From Auriscalpium vulgare (Eukaryota; Basidiomycota; Agaricomycetes; Russulales; Auriscalpiaceae): 64,000 nucleotides of DNA. The stretch is from NCBI GenBank assembly GCA_019915015.1, contig JAHBBC010000006.1:1054001-1118000 (forward strand), read 5' to 3'. The notes under the pieces were generated by a model that was not told the DNA's origin, ran no database searches, and saw only the letters and a program-made list of their open reading frames with translations. Each line of letters starts with the position of its first letter. Positions within the stretch are counted from its first letter, which is position 1. Positions 10,014-20,964 of this stretch are shown here, one piece after another. A program made the translations under genes and the position numbers.

Positions 10014-10240
10014 TGATGGTTTATCGAATGAGCCCGCTCTGTCAAACCAGACTTGAACTGTCGCCCGCAGTGAGAGTTACGTTCGACGACATGGTCGACC
10101 TTGGTCGACGTTGAGTTGCCATTTGCTGACTTCACAGCCGCCGCAAGGCGGGCCGGTTAGCCGCAACGTTTTCCTCCTCGACTTCATTCCCAGCCTAGGC
10201 CCCCTTGCCCCTGCTGCCATTGCTCATCGGTTGCTGGGAA

Positions 10241-11310
10241 ATGCTGCCAACATCACTTTCTGGCTTTTCGCCCTTGCACGTCGCGTATGCGGATGATGTA
10301 GCACACATCATATACCTCCGAGCCCACACCGGTTCCTCGAAGAAGACGCAAGACCACCGCAGAGTCTGGCCGGAGGGACGGACACTGTTTCTTGTAAACG
10401 TGCCGGCCGACGCTACCGAGCGGGAGATTGTCTTGCTTTTCAAGACATGTGGGACGGTCGAGGAGGTGGTCTTTGATTTGGATGCCTTAGCGGAAGAAGG
10501 CGCGGACGAAGAGAGCGGGAGCGAGGATGAGGATCTCGACGAGGAAGACACCCCGGCCGCCCCGGCCGACCGCCCTCGGAAAAAGCGGAAGCTTGACAAG
10601 GACGAGCCGCGGCCGCCAAAAGTCATCCCACTGCCAATTCCGCCTTTACGGACTCTGCGCAGGACAGGCCATACCGCACATGTCATCTTCCTTGACTCCT
10701 CCTCCCTTGCACGAGCACTCGCGCTCTCCCAGCCATCCAAGGGCGCAAAAACTCCTTATTCTCGACCATGGCCCACGAGCACCGAGAGCCCGCTTGGCCT
10801 CCAGCACTACACAGCGCTGTACGACGCCCTGCGTCCGCCGTTGGACGTAGTGCGCGAGCACGCCAATACGTCAATCGCCCTGCACGACTATGAACTCGCG
10901 GAGCGCAAACGTTTACTGCAGAAGGAGTCGAAGTACAAGAAGGGCGAGGCTATCGTGGACGAGGATGGCTTCACGCTCGTCACTCGCGGCGGTGCGTATG
11001 GGCAGGCAGTGGGCGGCGGCGTCGGCGTGGCGAGCAAGAAGTTTGTGCAGCAACACAGCCGCAAGAGGGACGCGGCCGGAAAGCCGGGTGGGGCGAAAAG
11101 AACGAGGAAGAAGGAGGGCAAGGAGAAGGCTGCGTTCTACGCATTCCAGGTACACGAAAAGAAGCGAAACGGTATGTACACTAGCCCGCTGTCTCGGGTC
11201 AAATGGCGCTGAGACGTCATGCAGAGCTTTTGAACCTCCAAAAGAAGTGGGAGGAGGACAAAGCAGCTGTGGAGAAACTGAGATCGTCCAGAAAGTTCAA
11301 ACCCTACTGA
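10241..11310 (+). CDS. RRP7: Ribosomal RNA-processing protein 7 homolog
   Basis: Two exons: 10241-11171 and 11225-11310, with a 53-bp GTATGT...CAG intron; 338 aa. Start chosen at the ATG giving MLPTSLSGFSPLHVAY, which matches the usual Rrp7 N terminus. An RRM-like domain begins with RTLFLVNVPADATEREIVLLF (~45 onward) and is interrupted by a long acidic loop (EESGSEDEDLDEED) and a basic KKRKL patch. The conserved Rrp7 C-terminal domain is restored only after splicing: FYAFQVHEKKRN joined to ELLNLQKKWEEDKAAVEKL and SSRKFKPY. Rrp7 acts in the nucleolus in small-subunit (18S) pre-rRNA processing with the UTP-C/CK2 module. The family assignment is firm from the C-terminal signature. Confidence 0.93.
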
Positions 11311-11649
11311 CTTCGCGATTTCATTTCATTGTAGATAGACGCTATACGCCCTCCCCCTATGACTGCGTAGCCACGATGCTGCGCAGCACTCTTGTCGTAT
11401 TCGGAATGTAGCCAAGCTCCGGCACAGCGGTCTTCGCCGCACTCACTCAAGCAGATCCTACTAGCGTTTGTTGCGTCTTTCTCTCACGCACTGCAATAAT
11501 ATCATAGTGGCATGGATACATTCTCTGGCATATCTTACACATACAGACAAGCTACATCGTCGGGGAAACAGCTGACTGCTAACGCGAAGGCGTCAATGAT
11601 TGTTGGTGAGCATTGTGTTCGACTTGAACTTACTCGTCAGCACGCCAAT
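11311..11649. other. Intergenic between convergent genes
   Basis: About 340 bp separating the 3' ends of RRP7 (+) and the first small dsRBD gene (-). Nothing else is supported. Confidence 0.6.
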
Positions 11650-11974
11650 CTAGTAGACTATTCCAGCTCCAGCGAGCGCTTGGGCGGCGGCGGCTGCCTT
11701 TGCTCCGTTCAAGAAGAACGCCTGACCCTGTCCAACAACCTGCCCGTTCACTGCATATGAAAGGTATAAGCCGCTAGACGGGATGGCACGGGCGAAAGGC
11801 ACTTGCAAATGGCCTGAGCGAACCACGTCTTCTGGTTATTTGGGCCAGTTGACCAGGTGGTCCACTGATGTAGGTGGAGTTGGTGGGTCTGTTGCAGATA
11901 GTTATTCCAGTCACGAATGGGGTCTGTGAGCAGTCAGCGAGTGCATGTGTCTGGCCACATTTCTACGCACCCAT
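11650..11974 (-). CDS. Small dsRNA-binding-domain protein 1 (73 aa, divergent)
   Basis: Three exons: 11971-11974 (only ATGG), 11807-11923 and 11650-11750, with introns of 47 and 56 bp. The second intron uses a GC donor (GCAAGT); the frame requires it. The product starts MDPIRDWNNYLQQ, then W..W..GPNNQ, then NGQVVGQGQ and ...GAKAAAAAQALAGAGIVY. This follows the dsRBD plan: alpha1 (L-N-N-x-L-Q), GP-x-H loop, beta strands with NGQ..G.G, and alpha2 with AK..A...AL. It is the most divergent of the four: the loop His is lost (GPNNQ) and the Lys-rich start of helix 2 is replaced by FFLNG. RNA binding may be weak or lost. Splicing is by eye, but intron positions and phases match the three paralogs. 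Confidence 0.68.
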
Positions 11975-12070
11975 CTTATCTCGAACGGGTAGTTGGGCGG
12001 AGCAGGTGAGTGAGATGAAACGTTGAGGGGTGGGCAATTGACTGACGATTGACATCCAACACCCGCCGAC

Positions 12071-12076
12071 TTTATA
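12071..12076 (-). promoter_or_regulatory. TATA box of small dsRBD gene 1
   Basis: TATAAA (minus) about 97 nt upstream of the ATG at 11974. All four paralogs have a comparable element at 57-100 nt. Confidence 0.5.
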
Positions 12077-12708
12077 TGTTGCAAGGCCACTAACATGTAG
12101 GTGTAGATAACCTGGCCGTGCATGGCAACGCGAGTCAATAGGGTACGCCGCATCGACAGACAGTTGCTGCAGTAGCTATGGAGCCGAATAGTGACTTTGA
12201 ACATGCTCCGAGGAGAAAGTTTCAGACCCGGAGCGCGGGACCGCAGCAGTAGGTGAACACCCATAATTTCGACAAGTCGGCCAACGCACTGCCGCACCTT
12301 TGTGGAGCCAAGCGCACGGGGACTCGGGCCGTACTTGAGGGTGTACACCCCTCGCGAAATTAAAAACACGCGATGTGTCGCCACACACAAGTAGGTGTAA
12401 CTGACCACATCATGCGCCACTCGTGGCAATGGAGCTGGACGCCTGGGACCCGCCGGCGAACAAGGCAGTGTAGGTAATCCGCGCGGCACGCGCGTGGCAA
12501 CTGCTGTAGGTGGATCGGCGCACCGGAGCATCGAGTGGCACAAGTGACAAACAGGCCCGGGTAGCGGAAGCCGTGCAGGTGCACAACGTATGCGCGCCCA
12601 ACCCGAGCAGGGCCGCCGACGGTCCGCGCATACAGGCATTCGTGGGGGAATGTCGACGTCCATGCCAACTTGCACAGGAGAGCACGTTCGAGACCGCGCG
12701 GGGCTGCC

Positions 12709-12749
12709 TTGTCCACTGGCGCGAAAGCTTTGTCCACTAGCGCGAAAAC
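12709..12749. repeat. Near-perfect tandem duplication of about 20 bp
   Basis: TTGTCCACTGGCGCGAAAGC is followed at once by TTTGTCCACTAGCGCGAAAAC. The function is unknown. Confidence 0.7.
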
Positions 12750-13203
12750 TTACTAGTCGGGGGCGGTACCTATGGGAGCATGTGGAGTCGCACAAGTGAC
12801 GAAAGGTCATGGGTATTTGGGAATCCGTAGGGGCCGGTACCTGCTGTATCGCCATTCCGCCACCCGCAGCTCGAGGCTGAGCCGGGCATGGAGCGCCATA
12901 TGCTCGGCTCCAGCTGAGGCATTTTTGCTTGATAGGACAGTCTTTGTCGTATTGTATAAGCAGAACAACAATTGGATTCAAATACGTATGACGAGACTAT
13001 CGGTTATGATACAAATGACGGGTGACACTTGGTCCGATGCAAATGCGTACAAACATTGTCCTGGTGATATAGCTGTACAATACAAAGTCCTGGGTGCTCG
13101 GACACTCCGTCGCTAAAAACAGTCTCAATGTCGGTGACATCGCATAAGAAAAAACAAACAGTACGGGGACGTACAAATAAAGCAAAGGCTGTCGCGTTCG
13201 ACA

Positions 13204-13570
13204 TTACATCGCGCCGAGATTAGTGAGGACGTAGTAGGATGCTGCGTTCTTCGCCTGCCCTTTCGTATTCCCCTGACCGGAGCCGAGGAACTGTCCGTTA
13301 ACTGAAAGATAGGTCAATGTCATGTCAAGTAGACGTTGAGAGGCTAACTTACTGTAGGCATACGCTGTGTATGTCAATTGATGCTCTGGGCCACTTGGTT
13401 GGCAATCCCAGCTCAGGAGGTGTGCCTGATGGCGTTGCTGAAGGACGTTGTTGAGCATGCGAGTGTAATCTGTGTGGATAGAATTAGTCTAGTGCCTGAA
13501 CACCTTATTTCAGCGTGTAGTAGAACGTACCAATCGGCTGCTGGTAGTTTGCCTGATACTGGTGTTGCAT
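13204..13570 (-). CDS. Small dsRNA-binding-domain protein 2 (84 aa)
   Basis: Three exons joined by two phase-1 introns (GTACGT...CACACAG and GTAAGT...TTTCAG). The first exon gives a Gln/Tyr-rich leader, MQHQYQANYQQPI. The rest is one dsRBD: DYTRMLNNVLQQ (helix 1), LLSWDCQPSGPEHQ (strand 1 and the GP-x-H loop), YTAYAYINGQFLGSGQGNTKG (strands 2-3 and loop) and QAKNAASYYVLTNL (helix 2). The TKG-x-AK start of helix 2, which contacts the RNA phosphates in known dsRBDs, is retained. No other domain is present. It could act as a dsRNA sequestering factor or a Dicer/Argonaute partner; that is inference. Confidence 0.82.
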
Positions 13571-14449
13571 ACTGGATCTAGGTAATTCGGGTGGGAGAGG
13601 GGGTGAAACTTGTGGATTGACATAATCGGCAAGTACGTGCTGCTCCTTTATACGTCCATGACTCGCAGGTGCACCAGGGCGCAGCTCCCTGTATTCGGAT
13701 TCCAAGGCTGAGCCGTCTCACAGCTGTGACTCGGACCCAAGGAAAGGATCCAAGCCCCAGAGCGGGAACGCCTGCGCAGATCGCGATGATCTGTGCGAGC
13801 GGTTAGCAGAGTCATTCGCATCATCGATCCCAGTGTCAATGCGAAGAGAACGATTGTAGGCGCTGCGCAGATGGTCGCAAGGCAAAATGGGGCCACAATC
13901 GGGCATCGGGTGTCTTTGTTTCCCGGGATCCAGGTACCAAGAACGTCACGACCAGCGGTTTGGGCGATCTCCAACATACAGAGAAGGCGAGTATGTGGAA
14001 GATTCATGAGCTGTCGTCTGTGGCGTGGCGCGGTATACCGATGTCTTTGCCACTTCCACTTGTCGAATACTCGGAAAGAAGACGCCGCCCAGCTACATGA
14101 GTGGTTGACTTCGAGTCCCCCCCGCCGTCGGCTAACTGGCTCGGACGAGACAAGAACGGAGATAAGGTCAAGAGATAGCTGCGCGTTCAAGTTCCGTGGT
14201 TGTGACAATGAGCGGGAACGGGAGGTGACTCGAGACCGAAGCTCGCAGGTGGCAGGTTCGAGTCAAGTTGCTGTCGGCGCGACGGAGACGCCGTGGCGTG
14301 GGAGGCCGATTGATTGGCGCGCGCGCGGGGGGCTCGCGGGTTGCCGCCAACAAGTTCGTGGTTGGTTCCACACACGAGACACCGACCTCACCAGTCCTGA
14401 AAGAAGCATCTAAACACTACTCTATGAAACAGCAAAAATAACAGGGCCC
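13571..14449. other. Intergenic, left flank of the first Harbinger-like element
   Basis: About 880 bp with a 186-codon open frame on the minus strand (13648-14208) that I do not recognise and do not support as a gene. It carries the upstream region of small dsRBD gene 2. Confidence 0.5.
13647..13652 (-). promoter_or_regulatory. TATA box of small dsRBD gene 2
   Basis: TATAAA (minus) about 77 nt upstream of the ATG at 13570, followed by AGG. Confidence 0.55.
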
Positions 14450-14452
14450 ATT

Positions 14453-14520
14453 AGGGGAGCTCAGAGTAGACCGTTTTCGTTTCCGTTTCGTTTTCAAACG
14501 CCTTTCGTTTTCGATTCGGC
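14453..14520 (+). repeat. Left terminal inverted repeat, copy 1 (68 bp)
   Basis: Begins AGGGGAGCTC and is the exact complement of 17768-17835. The inner part is rich in TTTCG/TTTTCG repeats, possible transposase binding sites. Confidence 0.93.
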
Positions 14521-14651
14521 CCGCGGCATAAGTGACCCGATGTGTGACAATCGTGTGACTTTAGGTGACGCTCGCGTTGTGCGGCGTCTTCGTGTCTCAC
14601 ACACTCATTCCCTCGCGATACCTCCTTAATCTACACTCTCCTACTCTCTTA

Positions 14652-16239
14652 ATGCCCCGGAAACGCGGCCGCTCGGACTCCGACCAGCCTGAGACAGCTC
14701 CGGGCAAGAAATCCCGTGAGGAGAACATCAGCTGGGGCACAAATAAGAAGCCAAATGAGCTGCTCCTGCAGCTCATCACGGAGCTCGAACAGCCGCAAAA
14801 TCGCAAGGTTATGTTTGGTAACAAGCGTGGTGAGGTATGCAGGTGGCCCACGCATCATCTGGGCTTTGTTACTGACATCTTTCCAGAAGAAAAGCGGAGA
14901 AAGTAAGGTCGCAGCGGGTCAGCGGCTTGCTCGCATCCTCTGGAAGGATGCTCCGGACTCGGATTTCGTCAGTCTGGGAGCAAAGGTGCTCGGGAAAATA
15001 AATCAGTATGTCCATACCCTTATTGGATGCCTCATACGTGCTCACAGGCTTGTGTAGGCTACGCATCACCTATCACTCCAAGGTTCGGCGCATTAAGTGC
15101 ACGGGTGAGGTGTCCTCACTGGGAATGAGGCCATCGTCGACACAGGTGATGCCGACGATGGTCCAGATGAGTATTTGGTCTGCTACATAGGGCCAGATGG
15201 CCCATCCGAGGATACCGATGCACGCCACAAGAATATCTGGCGTAAGTTCATTTTGTGATCTCCGATGAGCACGCTGGAGGCTAACACATCCTGTGCAGAG
15301 GAGATCGAGGCCGAGTTCGCTGTCTTCCCCCGAATTCACGCGATCCTTGCCACCCGCCCAAATGAAAACCCGATCATCATCACGACTGGGGTTGGTCCGG
15401 ACGGTCACCGCACAGTGCACTATCAGCCTCCCGACGACGCGCCACCTGTGCGGCAACCGCGCGAAGAGGACATAGACCCCGTCCTACGCGTTCACGATGG
15501 CCCGGCGCCTCTCGCGCAAGACTCTTCTGCGACCGCACCCGGCCCGGGATCGCCACCGCAGACGCCACACACTCCCAAAGAGAACCGCGTGCCGCCCTCG
15601 TCGCAAGCAAGTGCGAAGAAGACTCCCGCACACCTGTCGGAAGAGAAGCTGGAGAGCTTGAAGGGTCGCTTCAAGCCCACGTCACGCACCGGCATTCAAG
15701 ACATACTGAAGGAGTCCATCGAGTAAGTAATACTAGTTGTTGGTAATGCACGTGGACTAATTCATGTGGCAGGCGTAGCTTTGCGGTGTCAAAGGAGAGA
15801 ACATCCGCAAAGCTGTCGACAGGCTGCGCGATGACATGAATAGTCTTCGCCAAGACGCTCGCGATCGCCACGACCGCCTCTTTCGTGAGCTGCAGATTGG
15901 CTTGTGGACGAACGATGAGTATCGCCGCAAGTCGGAAGCACTTGACGATGACCTTCAGCTGCAGCTTCAAGATCTCCGTGAAAATATATCGCGCCTTCAG
16001 AATCCTCCTCTGGTTGTCGCCGCCGCTACGCCCGCTCGTTCCATCTCACGCACGGGCTCTATGTCAACCGCTGCATCGACGCCTTCATCTCTGCCGCGCG
16101 CATCGACACCTCCGGATGATGAGCCCGAGAGCGAGATGACAAGCCAGAGAGAAAATAGTCCTCCCTGGATGAGAGCCAGTGGACAGAGATCTTGGACGAG
16201 GATCATCTGTGGTTCCAGACGAGTTGGAGCGAGGCTTAG
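14652..16239 (+). CDS. Harbinger-element accessory (second) ORF, frame broken in this copy
   Basis: Starts MPRKRGRSDSDQPE, then ISWGTNKKPNELLLQLITEL, then after a short intron KKSGESKVAAGQRLARILW and further exons. A long middle exon (15265-15726) is Pro/Ser-rich. The last part is a charged coiled-coil-like segment (DRLRDDMNSLRQDARDRHDR) ending near SWSEA at 16239. Harbinger elements usually carry a second, often Myb/SANT-like, DNA-binding protein that works with the transposase; I infer that role from position, not from a clear Myb motif. Single-base differences from copy 2 (for example near 15795 and 16155-16185) break the frame here, while other places are intact here and broken in copy 2. 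Confidence 0.6.
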
Positions 16240-16388
16240 TCTGATCATTTTGCTTTTGTCCTTTCTAACTGCAGCCTCTCATTTAATGCTACACAGTCCT
16301 TTCTTCTTTCTGATTATATCTCTCTTACTCTTTACAATCTCAGATTTAATCTTGTTCATTTATACAAGTCCTGCTCGTTGAGCGGCTA

Positions 16389-17682
16389 CTATTTCTGCCA
16401 CAGGCCACGTCTCCTAGCCTCGCAATCATCATCCTCTGTGATATCATCATCTATAGGATCATCTGGCTCCCCCCTATCGTCCTCTTCCTGAGCACGTGAG
16501 TGCCAAGTCGCAAAGCTTGTCCCACTCGCCCATCCTTCGATGTCGAGCACTGCGTTGTGCAAGATGATGCAACATGAAATCCACCGACACGCTCGTATAT
16601 GGTCCCGATTGTAACGGATATTGAGCCGTAAGCCACGAAGGGATTGCCATCGGCCCTTGAGTGCACCCATGGTGTGTTCAGAGCGAACGCGTAGGCGAGC
16701 TACGTGTTTGTCGAATAAGGCATTTGAGCGGTCTAACGACGCTGGTTTCTTGTGAACTGGGATGGTCCGCGAGCTGACAGGGTACGCAGAGTCACCCCAT
16801 GCAAACTCGTCACCTCTGAAGAACCAGTCGGTATGCTTGACAGCTGCAGTATGCTCAAATGCAGATGCATCATGAGCAGAACCCGTCATGCCAAGCGAAT
16901 AGTCAACGATTCGTAGATTCGACGGTGTATTGCCAATCTGTGTACAGATATGTCAGTCAGGAGCTATTAGAAGATATCCAGCATACCTGGACGTTGAACC
17001 CATAGTTGCACTTCCTTGTGTAGTACGCGTCACCGTCGAGGCCGGGGCGACTGTACAGGACAACAATTGTCCCGTCGTACATCACCCATCCCTCCCTCCA
17101 GGTGGATCCCGTGAAACCAAGCTGCTCATCAATCCACCTTTTCTCGACCTCTTTCTCCTCCTCTGTTAGCGGCCGTACAAACATCCCATGCAAGGACATC
17201 AGCGCCTCCTGACATCTCTCCGTGTATAGCTCCACAGCGCCCTCTGAACAGCCCGCTGCACGGCTGATATCCTCGAGAGATGCGCCATTGCCATAGCGAC
17301 CCATACGGTACAGGGTCACCGCTAATTGCGTTCGGATATCCTCCTGCGGGGTGTTCGAGTTGTTCTGGAATACGGGATGACCCTCGATGAGGCCAAGGAT
17401 AGTGTCGAAGACGTGGGGAGAGACACGGAGCATGTTGATAAAGCGGTGGTGATGGGCAGGATCCTGTGCATACTCCCATGCAAGCTGGAGATTGCCGGCT
17501 TTAACGACGGGAGGACGGGGGTTGATGTAGCGGGAGGATAGGATGGTGTGAAGGATTGAGCTATCGCGTTGGAGCTGCTCCATCATAGCTGTGGCTGAAG
17601 ATGGAGGCATGAGTGCCATCTGGATAGCCATATATGTGATGTATGCGTCGATAATCTCATCGTGGTAGGTAGCACGGGCCAT
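16389..17682 (-). CDS. Harbinger-like DDE transposase, intact copy
   Basis: Two exons (16987-17682 and 16389-16937) with a 49-bp intron GTATGC...CACAG; 414 aa. The start is MARATYHDEIIDAYITYMAI. A helical N-terminal region with a likely HTH (GNGASLEDISRAAGCSEGAV, ~140-165) precedes the nuclease. The DDE_4 triad is visible: D203 in VMYDGTIV, D281 in AWGDSAYP and E319 in SEHTMGALKGRW, with the family's GSAHDASAF in between. A Asp/Glu-rich tail follows. It cuts and moves this element using the terminal repeats. The second copy of the gene at 39974-41264 has several one-base frame breaks. Confidence 0.93.
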
Positions 17683-17767
17683 GGCTGGTGGAAGAGCTCG
17701 AAAGCAATGGCGGCGGTGTCGCGCAGCGGCGTAGATTGAGTGACATTATGTAATATCACGCCGGGGC

Positions 17768-17835
17768 GCCGAATCGAAAACGAAAGGCGTTTGAAAACGA
17801 AACGGAAACGAAAACGGTCTACTCTGAGCTCCCCT
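17768..17835 (-). repeat. Right terminal inverted repeat, copy 1 (68 bp)
   Basis: Exact inverted match to 14453-14520, followed by the ATT duplication. Confidence 0.93.
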
Positions 17836-17838
17836 ATT

Positions 17839-18424
17839 GAAGATCGCTGACGGCGTTATGGAAGATCTGACAATATCCATTTGGAAACATGCCCCCAGAG
17901 AACGGCTTCTCAGAACAGAATGCAGGACTCGGCGCATGGATGAGCACTTCTCGTCCATGCAATTTCCAACGGCGACAAAACGAGGCTGTTCGGTTAATGC
18001 GAGGCGCTGACGCTGGGTAGCCAAGTCTCGGGAAGCTGGACACTCAATGCGACTTGAAGCCGCGAGTCGCCCGAGCACGAGATCGCTGATAAGATGGCGG
18101 GTTCACGTTAATTTAAGCCGTGATGACGCCGGTGGAGCTCAAGTCAACACCCTTGGGCGCAGCGGCGGCCAGCTCAAACTCACCGCATTCGCCTGCCCCA
18201 GAGTGCCGAGCCGATGCGATGATACCATCAGCACGTACTGCTAGGTTCCAACGTTCACATCTAAGCATATATTTCATAGTATCACCGGCGAGAAATAGAA
18301 TTCTTCGAGTCCTTTAGACTGATAACTTGGATCAATGACACAGCTGTGGTGCAAGCTGGGAGAGACGATAAAGTCAGAAATAGTAGCCGAAGGGGACAGT
18401 CGTGCAGCTGACAAATTACATCAT
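17839..18424. other. Intergenic, right flank of element copy 1
   Basis: About 590 bp with no supported gene; it leads into the 3' side of small dsRBD gene 3. Confidence 0.55.
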
Positions 18425-18758
18425 TCAAGCAGCGTTGAGGGTAGCCAGCGCCTGCTGGGAGGCAACCTTCTTTGCATTGCCCCTGCTGGTCCCAGTCCCG
18501 CGCCCGATTTCCTGACCGTACACTAGGATTTAGGCAGTCAATTGAGTGCTCAAAAGTCGACGGAGAATTACAACTCACGCATCGCTATAGCGGTGTGTAT
18601 GGTGGCATGAGGAGGGCCTTGGGCGTTGAACTGCCAGGTCAATCCTTGGACCTGACCGGTGGCCTGAAGATGGTTGTTGAGATCACGAGTGTAATCTGTA
18701 TGGTGAAATCAGCTTCAGTGCCAGGAGATATGTAGCAGGGCGAAGACATACCGGACAT
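18425..18758 (-). CDS. Small dsRNA-binding-domain protein 3 (73 aa)
   Basis: Exon 1 is only 7 nt (ATGTCCG). Phase-1 introns GTATGT...CATACAG and GTGAGT...CCTAG give a 73-aa product that is almost exactly one dsRBD. Segments are DYTRDLNNHLQATGQ (helix 1), LTWQFNAQGPPHATIHTAIA (strand 1, GPPHA loop, strand 2), YGQEIGRGTGTSRG (strand 3 and turn) and NAKKVASQQALATLNAA (helix 2). GPPHA and SRG-x-AKK are the best match among the four to the canonical RNA-contact residues. There is no other domain and no signal peptide, so it is likely cytoplasmic or nuclear. Introns and exon layout match paralogs 1, 2 and 4. Confidence 0.85.
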
Positions 18759-20964
18759 GATGAGCTGGGTGATGGCTGTTGTCGTCAAGGCTAGGAGATT
18801 GGCTTGCAGAGAGAGAAGACTCGGTGCTGGCCATCCCTGAGCATAGACACCTGGTTTTTATGCGTCTTCGTTGTCGCTCAGAGGTCCATACTTTTCGATG
18901 CTGCGGTCAAATCAGGCAAGAGATAGATCTCAGTCATAAGCCAAAATGGCCCCGAAAAAAATCTGTTTCACGTCAAGGCGTGCTGCGAAGGCACCGGACC
19001 CAGGTGTCATCCGTAGGTGCAGCGTGGAGTCGAGCGATGCCCCCATGTGGCGTCGGCGGAGCTCTGGAGACCAATAAGAGCTTCCAGCGTAGATAAGAGG
19101 GAGCCGCCAGAGAGAATGCATGGCTCCAGTGTGACTAGCCGATGACCATGCACCTGGGATGTCAATCTATACTGGACCTCGCCCGTAGAAAGATCACCCT
19201 GGTATACTGGAACTGGAGACGCTAGCGAATTACTGCCTGATTTGTCCGACGACGACAAGATACCAGCTTGGCTTCCAAAGTAACGACAGCTAGAGACGCC
19301 AAGGATTGCCGATATCCTTCTGTCGCATGATGCACAGAATGTCGCATGGTGCACAGAAGCTTGAAGCCACAGGACATGATGTTTCACTGGAGGTTTCCGT
19401 CGGGTGTCTCGACTGGCCGTTGCCTTGACCTAAGGAGAGAGCATCAAAAGGTTCACGGAAAATGTTCGCCGGGTACGAGCGCCATGGTGCATGACGATAG
19501 TGCACAGCAACGTTGAACCTGTCAACAGTGCGCCTCCACTAGCAAGAAGTCGGCGGCTATAAGGTCATTATGGTCGCGAGTGTGCACAATTTATACCTCG
19601 CGGCCACCACCCAGACTCCGTCAAGGAGCAATGCTCTCGTCAATTGGAAACTGTGAGAAAGCTTCGTTCGTTTAAAGCGGATAAACGTACAATGGAAAGC
19701 AACTCCGTGAGTAGCTGGTCGGGCCGTATTGTATTCCGATTGACTTCCGCCGACTAGAAACTGACGGTGGGAAACATTGAAACAGGGATAATGGTACGTA
19801 CTTCAAGACAAAGTGGTGACAAGCAATGGCCATCGATAGAGGACCGGACCGCGAATCTCATCATGAGGCTGAAACCGCGAGACCATGCGAATTCCGATTC
19901 CGAAGAGCGTCGCAAACTGAAAGTGGACGTGAGTATAATATGAAGCGCAGTCACCAGAGGATGCACAACTGACACACGAAGGGACCTTGTGCATCACGGT
20001 TAGCACAAACCATCCGTCGTCTTGTCACTTGCGCGTACATCGGACAGTTGCCTGAAAAGCAGTGCCTTTGTGGCTATAAGCACAGAGCGAGTCGCCGCAA
20101 ATAAGTACTGTCCAAATCTACCCGCAAAGCTGTTTGTGCACAACGTCGTCCGAGGAGGTACTCGAGCAATCATTGACGCTTCGAGGCAGGGTGAAAAGAG
20201 CTGAAGATGCAGTAAGTATATGGCAGGTGAGAGAAGTTCATAGTCGGCGCCGTGTCGGCAAATATCCCCGCCTTCCCACGATTATTTGGTGGCTGAGCGA
20301 ATCCGATTAGATGGAGTGGGCCTGCCTCTTGCGGCCTTCGTGCTCAAGCGCTTTCTCGCACATTTCTAGCGCACCATTCATTACGCTTGCAACAGAATCT
20401 GCTTGATCGCCCAACTAATCTGTCTGCGTTTACCCCTTGTGATATAGAGCCTTCTCATAAATCAAAAAATTACAGGTAAGTACTAGTCGACTCGCTTTTC
20501 AGATGTTAGTATCAGCAAAGACGTCGGAGACGGGTGCCAGCGCCGCTACACCCGACAAGTTGGATGACCAGCTTCGACGATGATCCATCTCTTCGACCAC
20601 CCCGCGACCTCGCTTATGTAATTCTGCCCACCGTTTTCCAAGTACAGCAGCCAAGGATCTTCCCGACGTGTGCGTGCCAGTGTCACTACTACGAAAATTA
20701 TTGACGCCGTTCCGGCTCATACTTCTGACTCGCCATGTGAGTCCAACGAAGCTTATTGGCAGACGAACTAGTGGCATGCCTTAATCAAATGGAGAGGCGT
20801 CGCAATTTTCTGCTATCTACATCACAGCAGTAGACGAACGGCACAGCTACGATAGGGATGCGATGCAATGTAAGGAGACCGCGTACGTAGGGGAGAAAAA
20901 AGAACGGAGACAATCAGCGTATCAGAGGTTTGCTAGGGATGCTCCGGAGTGACTAGTGACTGAA
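18759..20964. other. Intergenic 2.2 kb between small dsRBD genes 3 and 4
   Basis: Only short open frames on both strands, none with recognisable family motifs. The upstream region of gene 3 lies at its left edge. Confidence 0.6.
18855..18861 (-). promoter_or_regulatory. TATA-like box of small dsRBD gene 3
   Basis: ATAAAAA (minus) about 97 nt upstream of the ATG at 18758. Confidence 0.45.

Larger units (their letters stand above)
9010..10240. other. Intergenic 1.2 kb, no gene recognised
   Basis: Spacer between the divergently transcribed flavin oxidase (-) and RRP7 (+). Only short, unconvincing ORFs. It includes a small tandem repeat (three copies of CGGTCGC at 9991-10011). Confidence 0.6.
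11975..13203. other. Intergenic with diverged repeats and an uninterpreted long open frame
   Basis: Between small dsRBD genes 1 and 2. The minus strand stays open for 356 codons (11911-12981) but the translation has no recognisable domain and overlaps the dsRBD gene 1 exons, so I do not call it a gene. Related blocks recur near 12090-12145, 12385-12435 and 12465-12510 (minus-strand pattern TTGCCA..G, then TTAC/TCTACACCTAC). A 20-bp near-tandem duplication occurs at about 12709-12749. Confidence 0.45.
14453..17835. mobile_element. PIF/Harbinger-like DNA transposon, copy 1
   Basis: 3383-bp element bounded by 68-bp perfect terminal inverted repeats (AGGGGAGCTCAGAGTAGACC... at 14453-14520 and its complement at 17768-17835). 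It is flanked by the 3-bp duplication ATT (14450-14452 and 17836-17838). Inside are two converging genes: a plus-strand accessory protein and a minus-strand DDE transposase. A 3-bp duplication, a two-gene layout and a DDE_4-type transposase fit the PIF/Harbinger superfamily, although the classic TWA target is not matched (ATT here, AAT for copy 2). It is nearly identical to the inverted copy at 39821-43192, so transposition was recent. Confidence 0.93.

Noticed and set aside
13648..14208. 186-codon minus-strand frame beside transposon copy 1
   Set aside because: No recognisable motif, and it runs over the small dsRBD gene 2 promoter.
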